From Lapillicoccus jejuensis (GTDB lineage Bacteria; Actinomycetota; Actinomycetes; Actinomycetales; Dermatophilaceae): DNA of 64,000 bases. This document shows positions 16,924 to 25,008 of the stretch, piece after piece. The notes beneath the pieces were generated by a model that worked only from the letters and a program-made list of their open reading frames with translations, did no database searches and was not told the DNA's origin. Numbering within the stretch: position 1 is the stretch's first letter; every line of letters begins with the position of its first letter. A program made the translations under genes and the position numbers. The DNA lies in contig NZ_VFMN01000001.1 of NCBI RefSeq assembly GCF_006715055.1, forward strand, positions 3,348,001-3,412,000. Direction: 5' to 3'.

Positions 16924-18915
16924 TCAGGCGGCGCGGTCGGTGGGTCGGTCGGGGTGGGTGTCGTAGGTGTGGCCCAGGGGTGAGGTCCAGGTGCAGGTGC
17001 CGTCGGGGTGCAGGACGTACCGCCAGGGGGTGTGGGTCTTGAGGCGGTGGTGGCCGGTGCAGAGGGCGGCGAGGTTGGTGGCGGTGGTGGGCCCGGTCGG
17101 GTAGGGCTGGACGTGGTCGAGCTGGCAGCGGGTGGCGGTGGTGGTGCAGCCGGGAAAGCGGCAGTGGCCGTCGCGGGCGCGGACGGCGCGGACGGCGCGG
17201 GCCAGGGCGGCGCCGGGTCGGTAGGTGGTGGGGTCGTGGGTGGTCAGGGTGCCGGTGTCGGGGTGGGCGCCGTGCAGGCGGAGGCGGGTGTCGGGGTCGG
17301 CGAGGAGCCGGACGATCGCGTCGGGCAGCAGGACGCCCACGCGGGGGTGCTCGACCCCGACGAGCCAGGGCAGCGCCGTACGGATCGACGGCGACGCTGT
17401 GGGCGGCGCTGAGGGCGGCGCTGAGGCAGGCGCTGAGGGCGGCGCTGAGGGCGGCGCTGAGGGCGACGCTGAGGCAGGCGCTGAGGCAGGCGCAGGTGGT
17501 CTGCCCCGTCGGTCGGCCTCGTCGTCCGCGTCCGTCCCCGGGGAGGTGGGACGGTCGCTCACCAGCCGCAGGTGGGCGCGGGCCCGGACGACGGGGACGC
17601 CGTGGACAACGGCGTCCTCGTCCTCCAGGACCAGGCGGTCGCGCAGGACGGGATCGCGCAGCAGGGCGTGGACTCGGGCGGCCAGGTCCCGGGCGGCGAG
17701 GTCGTGCGCGCTCGCGTCGACCGGCCCTTCCATCGAGTCGTCGGCCGGCACCTCGACCGGCACAGCAGCGGCGTCGTCGGCGGCGGCGCCCGGGGACACG
17801 GGCCAGTCGACCAGCGGGACGGTGAGGTCGACGGTGGTGGTGACCGTGGCCTGGCCCAGGACCAGCGCCACGAGCGCGTCGGCCCGAGCGGCTTCGACAC
17901 CGCGCCGACGCGGACGGGTCCCGTCGTCCGCCTCCGACCGCGGCCCGCCGTGTCCCACCTCGTGTCCCACCTCGTGTCCCGCCTCGTCTCCCACCTGGTC
18001 TCCCACCTGGTCTGCCACCTGGTCTCCCACCTGGTCGGGGTCGCGGAGCCGGGACGAGGCGGCGGTCTCGTCGGCGCGCAGGAACTCATCCGCCAGGGCG
18101 TCGATCACCGCCCACATCGCCAACGAGTCCTCGCTTCGCAGCACCGCCGACCACGACGACACCCCCGGCTCGAGCCCGGCCCGCACCCGCACGTGCCGGC
18201 CCTCGAGCGCCGCGGCCGTGTGCCGGCGCAGACCGTCCGGGTCGACGTCCGCGGCGACCTGCGCGACCCGCTGCCGCAGCGCGGGCGTGGCCAGGTCCGG
18301 CAGCCGCCGCCGGTAGCGCCGCTTCCCCAGCTCCGGGTGCACCGCGACGAGGTCGAACTCCCCCCGCTTGTCCACCGCGACCAGCTGCGCCTGCCCGGCC
18401 ACCACCCGCGCATGGTGCCCCGACAGCCGCCCGGCCCGGGCCAACGCGAACGTCTCCGGCAACGACCCGACCAGCATCCGCGCGTCCTCGAGCACGCCCT
18501 CGGTCGCCCGGGGCGACAGCTGCAGCACCGGCAGCAACGTCGCCGCCGTGTCCTCGTGCGCGGACAGTGCTCCCCGCAGACGCTGCGGAGCGCCGTCCAG
18601 CCCCCGCTCGCGCCGGTCCGCCGCCCACTGCTCCTCCAGCGCCTCGACCGCCTCCTCGTCCCGCCGCGCGAGCGCCTCGATCGCCGCCACCTGCGCCGCG
18701 TCGACCACCGCCGACAACCGTCGGCACAGCTCGACCACCGCCACCGCCTCGGCCGGCGGCAGCGCCAGGAGGGCGGCGTCGTCGTACGAGCCCAGGGTCG
18801 GTGCCACCGACCACGGCGAGAGGAGACCGTCGGCGACCTCCTGGGCGAGCACAGCCCAGGAGACGGGCCCGGCGGCGCCGTCCGTGGCCGGACTCTCGAC
18901 CGCTGCTGACGGCAT
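16924..18915 (-). CDS. DUF222 / HNH endonuclease domain protein (13E12 repeat family)
   Basis: 663 residues. The N-terminal DUF222 domain (about 20-250) is followed by two low-complexity stretches: Asp-Gln-Val-Gly/His-Glu-Val-Gly repeats (~295-325) and Ala-Pro-Ser repeats (~475-505). A C-terminal HNH nuclease motif follows (CRFPGCTTTATRCQLDHV, then NLAALCTGHHRLKTH). The ATG at 18915 has AGGGGG upstream. A perfect LexA box covers its promoter, so it should be induced by DNA damage, as known for 13E12 proteins of mycobacteria. The biochemical role of these proteins is still unclear. The two low-complexity runs are encoded by 12-bp tandem repeats. Confidence 0.9.
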   Translation of the reverse strand: MPSAAVESPATDGAAGPVSWAVLAQEVADGLLSPWSVAPTLGSYDDAALLALPPAEAVAVVELCRRLSAVVDAAQVAAIEALARRDEEAVEALEEQWAADRRERGLDGAPQRLRGALSAHEDTAATLLPVLQLSPRATEGVLEDARMLVGSLPETFALARAGRLSGHHARVVAGQAQLVAVDKRGEFDLVAVHPELGKRRYRRRLPDLATPALRQRVAQVAADVDPDGLRRHTAAALEGRHVRVRAGLEPGVSSWSAVLRSEDSLAMWAVIDALADEFLRADETAASSRLRDPDQVGDQVADQVGDQVGDEAGHEVGHEVGHGGPRSEADDGTRPRRRGVEAARADALVALVLGQATVTTTVDLTVPLVDWPVSPGAAADDAAAVPVEVPADDSMEGPVDASAHDLAARDLAARVHALLRDPVLRDRLVLEDEDAVVHGVPVVRARAHLRLVSDRPTSPGTDADDEADRRGRPPAPASAPASASPSAPPSAPPSAPASAPPSAPPTASPSIRTALPWLVGVEHPRVGVLLPDAIVRLLADPDTRLRLHGAHPDTGTLTTHDPTTYRPGAALARAVRAVRARDGHCRFPGCTTTATRCQLDHVQPYPTGPTTATNLAALCTGHHRLKTHTPWRYVLHPDGTCTWTSPLGHTYDTHPDRPTDRAA
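17392..17492. repeat. 12-bp tandem repeat inside the HNH gene (Ala-Pro-Ser region)
   Basis: About eight units of a GGCGCTGAGGGC-like 12-mer, keeping the reading frame and encoding Ser-Ala-Pro-Pro/Pro-Ala-Ser-Ala repeats. Slippage here changes length by four residues at a time. Confidence 0.85.
17951..18036. repeat. 12-bp tandem repeat inside the HNH gene (Asp-Gln-Val-Gly region)
   Basis: Seven units of a CACCTGGTCTCC-like 12-mer (minus strand Gly-Asp-Gln-Val), with diverged His-Glu-Val-Gly units at the lower-coordinate end. Confidence 0.85.
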
Positions 18916-18931
18916 GCTCACCCCCCTGGGT

Positions 18932-18953
18932 TCGAACGTATGTTCGAAGTCTA
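18932..18953 (-). promoter_or_regulatory. LexA (SOS) box overlapping the HNH gene promoter
   Basis: TCGAACGTATGTTCGA at 18932-18947 matches the actinobacterial LexA consensus TCGAAC-N4-GTTCGA perfectly, and the palindrome extends one base each side. A -10 box TAGACT (18953-18948) directly abuts it, so LexA would cover the transcription start of the leftward HNH gene. paaA, on the other strand, has its own -10 some 65 bp away. Confidence 0.9.
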
Positions 18954-19011
18954 CCGGAGTGCGACCTACCCCACAAGGCCTCCGATGCGGTGTTGACGTC
19001 GGGGAAGGAGG

Positions 19012-19017
19012 GATACT
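19012..19017 (+). promoter_or_regulatory. -10 box GATACT upstream of paaA
   Basis: GATACT, six bases, ATG at 19024, fits the leaderless pattern. However AAGGAGG at 19005-19011 could alternatively act as a somewhat distant Shine-Dalgarno. TTGACG lies at 18993-18998 but only 13 bases from GATACT. Confidence 0.5.
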
Positions 19018-19023
19018 CGAGGC

Positions 19024-20124
19024 ATGTACGGCACCGAGACGGTCGACGACGTCGTCACCGGACCGCCCACCCCCGACGAGCCGCTCAACGCGGCCGAGAC
19101 GAGCGCGTACGACGCCGCCGTGCGGGCCGCCCAGCAGGCTCCGGACCGCGCCGAGCGAGAGGCCTCCTTCGAGGAGCTCATCGCGGCCGACCAGCGCATC
19201 GAGCCGCGGGACGCGATGCCCGAGGCCTACCGGCGCACGCTCGTGCGCCAGATCGCGCAGCACGCGCACTCCGAGATCATCGGCATGCAGCCGGAGGGGG
19301 CCTGGATCACGCGCGCTCCCTCGTTGCGCCGCAAGGCGATCCTCGTCGCCAAGGTGCAGGACGAGGCCGGCCACGGCATGTACCTCTACTCCGCCGCCGA
19401 GACGCTCGGCGTCGACCGCGGCGAGCTGCTGGAGATGCTCCACGAGGGCAAGCAGAAGTACTCCTCGATCTTCAACTACCCCACCCTCACCTGGGCCGAC
19501 TGCGGCGCCATCGGCTGGCTGGTCGACGGCGCGGCGATCATGAACCAGGTGCCGCTCTGCCGGTGCTCCTACGGCCCCTACGCCCGCGCGATGATCCGCG
19601 TCTGCAAGGAGGAGTCCTTCCACCAGCGGCAGGGCTTCGAGATCCTCTGGACGCTCATGCGCGGCACGCCCGCGCAGCAGCAGATGGCGCAGGACGCCGT
19701 CGACCGCTGGTGGTGGCCGGCGCTGATGATGTTCGGCCCGCACGACTCCGGCGAGGCCGCGAGCAACGGCCACACGGCGCAGTCGATGGCCTGGGGCATC
19801 AAGCGGTTCAGCAACGACGACCTGCGTCAGAGGTTCGTCGACATGATGGTGCAGCAGGCCGACCGGCTCGGCGTCCGCATCCCCGACCCCGACCTGCGCT
19901 GGGACGAGGAGCGGCAGCAGCACGACTTCGGCGCCATCGACTGGTCAGAGTTCAAGGCCGTCCTCGCCGGCGACGGCGCGTGCAACGCCGAGCGGATCGC
20001 CCACCGCCGCCGCGCCCACGACGACGGCGCCTGGGTCCGCGAGGCCGCCCTCGCCCACGCCCGCAAGCACGAGGCCCGCCAGCAGGTCCAGCAGGACCAG
20101 CAGGAGGTCGTGCGTGCCTCCTGA
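19024..20124 (+). CDS. paaA: 1,2-phenylacetyl-CoA epoxidase, catalytic subunit A
   Basis: 366 residues. A ferritin-like di-iron domain shows the ligand motifs [16 protein letters not shown] and [11 protein letters not shown], plus [13 protein letters not shown]. With PaaC it forms the core that adds one oxygen atom of O2 across the aromatic ring of phenylacetyl-CoA. It is the first gene of paaABCDE, all overlapping or nearly so. The ~60-residue N-terminal extension before the conserved core is longer than in the E. coli protein. Confidence 0.96.
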   Translation: MYGTETVDDVVTGPPTPDEPLNAAETSAYDAAVRAAQQAPDRAEREASFEELIAADQRIEPRDAMPEAYRRTLVRQIAQHAHSEIIGMQPEGAWITRAPSLRRKAILVAKVQDEAGHGMYLYSAAETLGVDRGELLEMLHEGKQKYSSIFNYPTLTWADCGAIGWLVDGAAIMNQVPLCRCSYGPYARAMIRVCKEESFHQRQGFEILWTLMRGTPAQQQMAQDAVDRWWWPALMMFGPHDSGEAASNGHTAQSMAWGIKRFSNDDLRQRFVDMMVQQADRLGVRIPDPDLRWDEERQQHDFGAIDWSEFKAVLAGDGACNAERIAHRRRAHDDGAWVREAALAHARKHEARQQVQQDQQEVVRAS

Positions 20125-20404
20125 GCGCGACCAGCCGCTGTGGGAGGTCTTCGTCCGGGCCAAGCGCGGCCTCAGCCACGTCCACGTCGGCTCGCTGCAC
20201 GCGCCCGACGCGACGATGGCGCTGCGCAACGCCCGCGACCTCTACACCCGCCGCCAGGAGGGCGTCTCGCTGTGGGTCGTCCGCTCCGACGACATCACGG
20301 CGAGCAGCCCGGGGGAGAAGGACTCGTTCTTCGACCCGGCCGCCGACAAGGTCTACCGGCACCCCACCTTCTACGACGTCCCCGACGACGTGGAGTACCT
20401 GTGA
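20114..20404 (+). CDS. paaB: 1,2-phenylacetyl-CoA epoxidase subunit B
   Basis: 96 residues from GTG 20114, with AGGAGG six bases upstream inside paaA; it overlaps paaA by 11 bp. It contains [20 protein letters not shown] and [17 protein letters not shown], conserved in PaaB, which bridges PaaAC heterodimers in the epoxidase complex. Confidence 0.96.
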   Translation: MPPERDQPLWEVFVRAKRGLSHVHVGSLHAPDATMALRNARDLYTRRQEGVSLWVVRSDDITASSPGEKDSFFDPAADKVYRHPTFYDVPDDVEYL

Positions 20405-21174
20405 CCTCCCGTACGACGACCCCCGCCGACCCCGCGACGGCCGCCTACCTCCTCGGCCTCGCCGACGACGCGATGGTCTACGCCCAGCGCCTGGGGGAGT
20501 GGCTGACCAACGCCCCGCAGCTCGAGGAGGACATGGCCCTGGCCAACGTCTCGCTCGACCTGCTCGGCCAGGCCCGGGCGCTCTACCCCCGGGTCGGCGA
20601 GCTCGACGGCACCGGCCGCGGCGAGGACGACTTCGCGATGTGGCGCGACGAGCGCGACTGGCGCAACGTCCACCTCGTCGAGCAGCCGCGCGGCGACTTC
20701 GCCGACGAGATGGCCCGGCTGCTGTGGTTCTCCACGACCCGCCTCGAGCTCTTCTCCGCCGGCGCGTCCGACCCGGTCCTCGCCGGCGTCATGGCCAAGG
20801 GCGTCAAGGAGCTGGGCTACCACGTCGACCACGCCGCCCAGTGGGTCGTCCGCCTCGGTGACGGCACCGACGAGTCGCACCGGCGCATGCAGGCCGCCCT
20901 CGACCGCGTGGCGCCGTACGTCGACGAGCTGTTCACCGACGACGAGACCGTCCTCGCCGTCCCGGAGGCCGACCGCGGCCCGCTCCCGTCGCAGCTGCGC
21001 GAGCACGTCGTCCGGCGCGTCGACCGCGTCCTGCACTCCGCCGGCCTCACCCGCCCCGAGCCGGGCGCCTGGCGCGCCAAGGACGGTCGCCGCGGCATCC
21101 ACTCCCGCCCCATGGGCAGCCTGCTCGCCGAGATGCAGTACCTCGCCCGCTCGCACCCCGGGGCGACCTGGTGA
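20401..21174 (+). CDS. paaC: 1,2-phenylacetyl-CoA epoxidase, structural subunit C
   Basis: 257 residues from GTG 20401 (GTGA overlap with the paaB stop). It is a ferritin-like fold without a full set of metal ligands: GLADDAMVYAQRLGEWLTNA, EEDMALANVSLDLLGQAR, KELGYHVDHAAQWVVRLGDG. It forms the stable PaaAC core. The neighbouring paaD begins within its last codons. Confidence 0.95.
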   Translation: MTSRTTTPADPATAAYLLGLADDAMVYAQRLGEWLTNAPQLEEDMALANVSLDLLGQARALYPRVGELDGTGRGEDDFAMWRDERDWRNVHLVEQPRGDFADEMARLLWFSTTRLELFSAGASDPVLAGVMAKGVKELGYHVDHAAQWVVRLGDGTDESHRRMQAALDRVAPYVDELFTDDETVLAVPEADRGPLPSQLREHVVRRVDRVLHSAGLTRPEPGAWRAKDGRRGIHSRPMGSLLAEMQYLARSHPGATW

Positions 21175-21686
21175 CCACGACCACCCGCACCAGCCCCGCC
21201 GAGCTCGAGGCCGCGCTGCGCGACGTGCCCGACCCCGAGGTCCCCGTCCTCACCGTCGGCGACCTCGGCATCCTCCGCTCGGTGGCCGCCGACGAGGCCA
21301 CCGGCCGCGCGACGGTGACGGTCACGCCGACGTACAGCGGCTGCCCGGCCACCGAGGCGATCGCCGCCCACCTCACGTACGTCGCCCGCCGGTCCGGGTG
21401 GGAGGTCGACGTCGTCACCCGCCTCGACCCGCCGTGGACGACGGACTGGATGTCGGACGCCGGCCGGGAACGCCTGCGCCGCTTCGGGATCGCGCCGCCC
21501 GGTCCCGCCGCCCACCGCGACGGCCGCAGCCCCGTCGAGCTGCACCTCACCCGTCGGGTCGTCGCCTGCCCGCACTGCGGGTCGCACGACACCGAGGAGC
21601 TCTCCCGCTTCGGCTCGACCGCGTGCAAGGCCCTGCGGCGCTGCCTCGCGTGCCGCGAGCCCTTCGACGAGTTCAAGGCGATCTGA
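21171..21686 (+). CDS. paaD: Phenylacetyl-CoA epoxidase assembly protein D (MIP18/DUF59 type)
   Basis: 171 residues from GTG 21171 (GTGA overlap with paaC). An N-terminal DUF59 domain (VPDPEVPVLTVGDLGILR; PTYSGCPATEAI) is followed by a C-terminal zinc-ribbon with CPHCGSHDTEEL and CLACREPFDEFK. PaaD is thought to help iron-sulfur cluster assembly for the PaaE reductase. Confidence 0.95.
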   Translation: MTTTTRTSPAELEAALRDVPDPEVPVLTVGDLGILRSVAADEATGRATVTVTPTYSGCPATEAIAAHLTYVARRSGWEVDVVTRLDPPWTTDWMSDAGRERLRRFGIAPPGPAAHRDGRSPVELHLTRRVVACPHCGSHDTEELSRFGSTACKALRRCLACREPFDEFKAI

Positions 21687-21690
21687 TCCG

Positions 21691-22815
21691 ATGCCGTTGC
21701 TGGACAAGCCCGCTCGCGCGCGGGCCACCTTCCACCGCCTGCGCGTCACCGAGGTCGAGCGGCTCACCGACGCCTCGGTCGCGGTCCGCTTCGCCGTCCC
21801 CCGCGAGCTGTGGGACGACTACCGGTTCCGTGCCGGTCAGCACCTCACCCTGCGGGCGACCATCGCGGGCGAGGAGGTGCGCCAGTCGTACTCGATCTGC
21901 GAGCGGCCCCTGCCCGCAACGGGTCTGGCGGTCGGGCAGACCCTGCGCGTCGCCTCCGCCGAGGTCCCCGGCGGCCGGATGTCGACCTGGCTCAACCGGG
22001 TCCTTCAGGTCGGCGACGAGGTCGACGTCCTGCCGCCGCTGGGCACCTTCGTCCTCGAGCCGCGAGCCGAGCAGGCCCGCCACCACGTCGCGATCGCCGC
22101 CGGCTCCGGGATCACGCCGGTGCTCGCCGTCCTGCAGACCGCCCTCGCCGACGAGCCGCTCAGCCGGGCGACGCTGCTCTACGGCAACCGGCGCACCGAC
22201 ACGGTGATGTTCCTCGAGGAGCTCGAGGACCTCAAGAACGCCCACCCCGGCCGGTTCCAGCTCGTCCACGTCCTCAGCCGCGAGCCGCAGGACGTCGAGC
22301 TCTTCAGCGGCCGGCTCGACCGCGAGCGCCTCACCCGGATCCTCGACACCCTCGTCCCGACCGACGGCGACACGCAGTGGTGGCTGTGCGGGCCGCTCGG
22401 CCTCGTCACGACCGCCCAGGACGTGCTCGCCGAGCGCGGCGCCGCCAGGGACCACGTCCACCACGAGATCTTCCACGCCGACGACGCCCCGGCCCGCCCG
22501 TCAGCGCCGGAGCCGGTCGACGACGGCGCCCCGCCCGCCGCCGTCGTCACCGTGACCCTCGACGGCCGCAGCACCGACGTGCCGATGCGCTCGCGCGAGG
22601 AGACGGTCCTCGCCGCGACCCTACGCGCCCGCCCCGACGCGCCGTACAGCTGCACCGGCGGGGTGTGCGGCACCTGCCGCGCCCGCCTCGTCGAGGGCGA
22701 GGTGACGATGGACCGGCACTACGCCCTCGAGGACGACGAGGTCGCCGCCGGCATCGTCCTCACCTGCCAGGCGCACCCGGTCACCGACCGGGTCCGCCTC
22801 GACTACGACGCCTGA
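21691..22815 (+). CDS. paaE: Phenylacetyl-CoA epoxidase reductase subunit E
   Basis: 374 residues. An FAD-binding reductase domain (RQSYSICE for FAD, IAAGSGITPVLAV and WWLCGPLGLV for NADPH) is fused to a C-terminal plant-type 2Fe-2S ferredoxin domain with CTGGVCGTCRARL and the fourth Cys in LTCQAHP. It passes electrons from NADPH to the PaaA di-iron centre. It begins 5 bp after paaD and ends the operon. No ring-opening or thiolase genes (paaZ, paaG, paaJ) follow. Confidence 0.95.
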   Translation: MPLLDKPARARATFHRLRVTEVERLTDASVAVRFAVPRELWDDYRFRAGQHLTLRATIAGEEVRQSYSICERPLPATGLAVGQTLRVASAEVPGGRMSTWLNRVLQVGDEVDVLPPLGTFVLEPRAEQARHHVAIAAGSGITPVLAVLQTALADEPLSRATLLYGNRRTDTVMFLEELEDLKNAHPGRFQLVHVLSREPQDVELFSGRLDRERLTRILDTLVPTDGDTQWWLCGPLGLVTTAQDVLAERGAARDHVHHEIFHADDAPARPSAPEPVDDGAPPAAVVTVTLDGRSTDVPMRSREETVLAATLRARPDAPYSCTGGVCGTCRARLVEGEVTMDRHYALEDDEVAAGIVLTCQAHPVTDRVRLDYDA

Positions 22816-22818
22816 CGG

Positions 22819-23487
22819 TCAGTCCGCGGACACCTGGTCGCGCACCTGGTCCCGCCCGGTGTGCAGCGCCCACAGCCGCTCCGCGAGGACGGCCGGGTCC
22901 TTCTCCTCGTCCCCCTCGACGATGGCCCCGCCGATGACGAGCTGGGCGACGTGGATGCCCTCGGGTCGCAGCTCCTCGTGGAGCAGGTCGATCCACGCCC
23001 GCTGCCCGGCGAAGGCGATCGACGTGCCGGTCACCGTGCGGCCCGGGGTCACCGCGGAGCCCCCGTTGACGAAGAGGATGGACGGCGAGGCGCCCTCGCC
23101 GAGGAAGCGCATGCCCGGCAGGACCTGGTGGACCGCGGCGACCGGCCCGTAGATCGAGAACTCGACGGGCCCGCGCAGGTCCTCGGGGGTCGTCTCCAGC
23201 ACCGGGCGCATGAAGTCCTTCTGCGGCAACGGGCTGTACTGCAGGACCTCGATCGGCCCCACGCTCTCGGCCACCTCCTCGAGGGTGTGCCGCAGGCTGG
23301 CCGGGTCCCGCACGTCGGCGGTGAAGCCGTGCGCGGTGACCCCGTCCTGCTCGAGCTCGGAGGCGAGGGCGTCGACCCGGCCGCGGTGGCGCGAGACGAG
23401 CGCGACGGAGAACCCCTCGCGACCGAAGCGGCGGGCGGCGGCCGCGCCGAGCCCGCGCCCGGCGCCGATGATGGTGAACGTCGTCAT
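22819..23487 (-). CDS. SDR-fold protein lacking the catalytic Tyr-Lys pair
   Basis: 222 residues. The Rossmann cofactor motif GAGRGLGAAAARRFG and the ADVRD motif are intact. The expected active-site YxxxK is absent: after NGGSAVTPG the chain runs TVTGTSIAFAGQRAW with no Tyr or Lys. It may bind NAD(P) without normal dehydrogenase activity, or use other residues. Only 3 bp separate its stop from that of paaE on the other strand. The start at ATG 23487 is preceded by TAGGGA seven bases upstream. Confidence 0.8.
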   Translation of the reverse strand: MTTFTIIGAGRGLGAAAARRFGREGFSVALVSRHRGRVDALASELEQDGVTAHGFTADVRDPASLRHTLEEVAESVGPIEVLQYSPLPQKDFMRPVLETTPEDLRGPVEFSIYGPVAAVHQVLPGMRFLGEGASPSILFVNGGSAVTPGRTVTGTSIAFAGQRAWIDLLHEELRPEGIHVAQLVIGGAIVEGDEEKDPAVLAERLWALHTGRDQVRDQVSAD

Positions 23488-23541
23488 GCGCGGGTCCCTA
23501 CCCGAGACCCGCGCCGCCGACGCCCCGAGGCGCAGGGCGCC

Positions 23542-24021
23542 TCAGGACGCGCGGCCGCGCCGGGTGTAGGTGACCCACGCGTAGCCCTCGTGGGCGTCGC
23601 GGCCGGTCTCGTCCCACTGCTCCATGTCGATCCGCGGGAAGCGGACGTCGCCGGTGGGCAGCTGGTCGACCTCGGTGATGAGCATCCGCTGCGCCCAGGG
23701 CATCGCCTCGCCGTACACCTGCCCGCCGCCGGCGACGAAGACCTCGCCCTCGGGCCCGGCCAGCGACAGCGCCTGGACGAGCGAGTGCGCCGTCTCGACG
23801 CCCGGCTGGAGCCAGCCGAGCTGGCGCGTGACGACGATGGTGCGCCGGCCGGGGAGCGGACGGCCGATCGAGTCCCACGTACGGCGCCCCATGACGACGG
23901 TGCGGCCCATCGTCGTGCGCTTGAAGTACGCGAGGTCCTCGGGCAGGTGCCACGGCATGGTGCCGTCGGCGCCGATGACCCCGTTGCGGGCGACCGCGGC
24001 GATGAGCGAGACGGCGGTCAT
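23542..24021 (-). CDS. folA: Dihydrofolate reductase
   Basis: 159 residues. It contains [26 protein letters not shown] (with the catalytic acidic residue), [12 protein letters not shown] and [12 protein letters not shown], all classical DHFR motifs. It reduces dihydrofolate left by thymidylate synthase. Its ATG overlaps the thyA stop (ATGA at 24021-24018), so the two are co-translated. Confidence 0.97.
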   Translation of the reverse strand: MTAVSLIAAVARNGVIGADGTMPWHLPEDLAYFKRTTMGRTVVMGRRTWDSIGRPLPGRRTIVVTRQLGWLQPGVETAHSLVQALSLAGPEGEVFVAGGGQVYGEAMPWAQRMLITEVDQLPTGDVRFPRIDMEQWDETGRDAHEGYAWVTYTRRGRAS

Positions 24022-24827
24022 ACCGCGATCGGCGCCTTGATCGCGGGGTGCGGGTCGTAGCCGACCAGCTCGACGTCGCCGAGGTCGAAGCCGTCCAGCG
24101 CCTTGCCTGACGCGAGCTTGAGCTGCGGCAGCGGACGCGGCTCGCGGCTCAGCTGGAGCCGCGCCTGGTCGAGGTGGTTGAGGTAGAGGTGCGCGTCGCC
24201 GAGGGTGTGGACGAAGTCGCCGGGCTCGAGGTCGCACACCTGGGCGACCATCTCGGTGAGCAGCGCGTACGACGCGATGTTGAACGGCACCCCGAGGAAG
24301 ACGTCGGCCGAGCGCTGGTACAGCTGGCAGGAGAGCCGCCCGCGACCGCCGTCGCGCCCCGGCGCGACGTAGAACTGGAAGAGGGTGTGGCAGGGCGGGA
24401 GGGCCATGTCGTCGACCTCGGCGACGTTCCACGCCGACACGATGTGCCGGCGCGAGTCGGGGTTCGTGCGGATCGACTCGACGACCTTGGCGACCTGGTC
24501 GACGTGCCGTCCGTCGGGCGTCGGCCAGGAGCGCCACTGGTGCCCGTAGACGGGTCCCAGCTCGCCGTCAGCGTCGGCCCACTCGTCCCAGATGGTGATG
24601 CCGCGCTCCTGCAGCCAGCGCACGTTGGTGTCGCCGCGCAGGAACCACAGCAGCTCGCCGACGACCGAGCGGACGTGGACCCGCTTCGTCGTGACGATCG
24701 GGAAGCCCTCGGAGAGGTCGAAGCGCATCTGGTGCCCGAAGACGCTCAGCGTCCCCGTACCCGTGCGGTCCGACTTCTCCACGCCCTCGGTGAGGACGCG
24801 GTCGAGCAGGTCGAGGTACTGACGCAC
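24018..24827 (-). CDS. thyA: Thymidylate synthase (ThyA type)
   Basis: 269 residues. Catalytic Cys146 lies in [13 protein letters not shown]; the phosphate-binding Arg is in [33 protein letters not shown] is also present. It makes dTMP from dUMP with methylene-tetrahydrofolate. GTG at 24827 is set by TAGGTT-N6-GTG. It forms an operon with folA and diverges from dapA. Confidence 0.98.
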   Translation of the reverse strand: MRQYLDLLDRVLTEGVEKSDRTGTGTLSVFGHQMRFDLSEGFPIVTTKRVHVRSVVGELLWFLRGDTNVRWLQERGITIWDEWADADGELGPVYGHQWRSWPTPDGRHVDQVAKVVESIRTNPDSRRHIVSAWNVAEVDDMALPPCHTLFQFYVAPGRDGGRGRLSCQLYQRSADVFLGVPFNIASYALLTEMVAQVCDLEPGDFVHTLGDAHLYLNHLDQARLQLSREPRPLPQLKLASGKALDGFDLGDVELVGYDPHPAIKAPIAV

Positions 24828-24833
24828 GTCCGG

Positions 24834-24839
24834 AACCTA
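24834..24839 (-). promoter_or_regulatory. Leaderless -10 box TAGGTT for thyA-folA
   Basis: Minus-strand TAGGTT, six bases, GTG at 24827. Confidence 0.65.
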
Positions 24840-24889
24840 CCGCACACCCGGTGCCCGGCCCGGGGGCTCGCCCGGTCCGCCCGCCCGAG

Positions 24890-24966
24890 TTGGACTCCCC
24901 GCGGGCCCGTGGCACAGTAGAGCCAGTCGTGGCGCTGCCTGAACCCCCGAGCGGGCAGCGCCACGA
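24890..24966 (+). ncRNA. Candidate small structured RNA between thyA and dapA
   Basis: TTGGAC (24890-24895), 17 bases, CACAGT (24913-24918) looks like a standard promoter; transcription would start near 24925. The transcript would open with a perfect 13-bp stem (24927-24939 with 24954-24966) and a 14-base loop containing five C residues. No T-run follows. dapA has a separate leaderless promoter at 24997. It could be a small RNA, a leader element of dapA, or a terminator. I do not recognise a known family. Confidence 0.4.
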
Positions 24967-24996
24967 CGCATGTCCGGAGCCGTACGACGCCCCGGA

Positions 24997-25002
24997 TACG
25001 CT
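24997..25002 (+). promoter_or_regulatory. Leaderless -10 box TACGCT for dapA
   Basis: TACGCT, six bases, ATG at 25009. Confidence 0.65.
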
Positions 25003-25008
25003 GGGGGC

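Noticed and set aside
19005-19011. LexA control of paaA
   Set aside because: The LexA box ends 65 bp upstream of the paaA -10 box and overlaps the opposite promoter; repression of paaA by it is unlikely.
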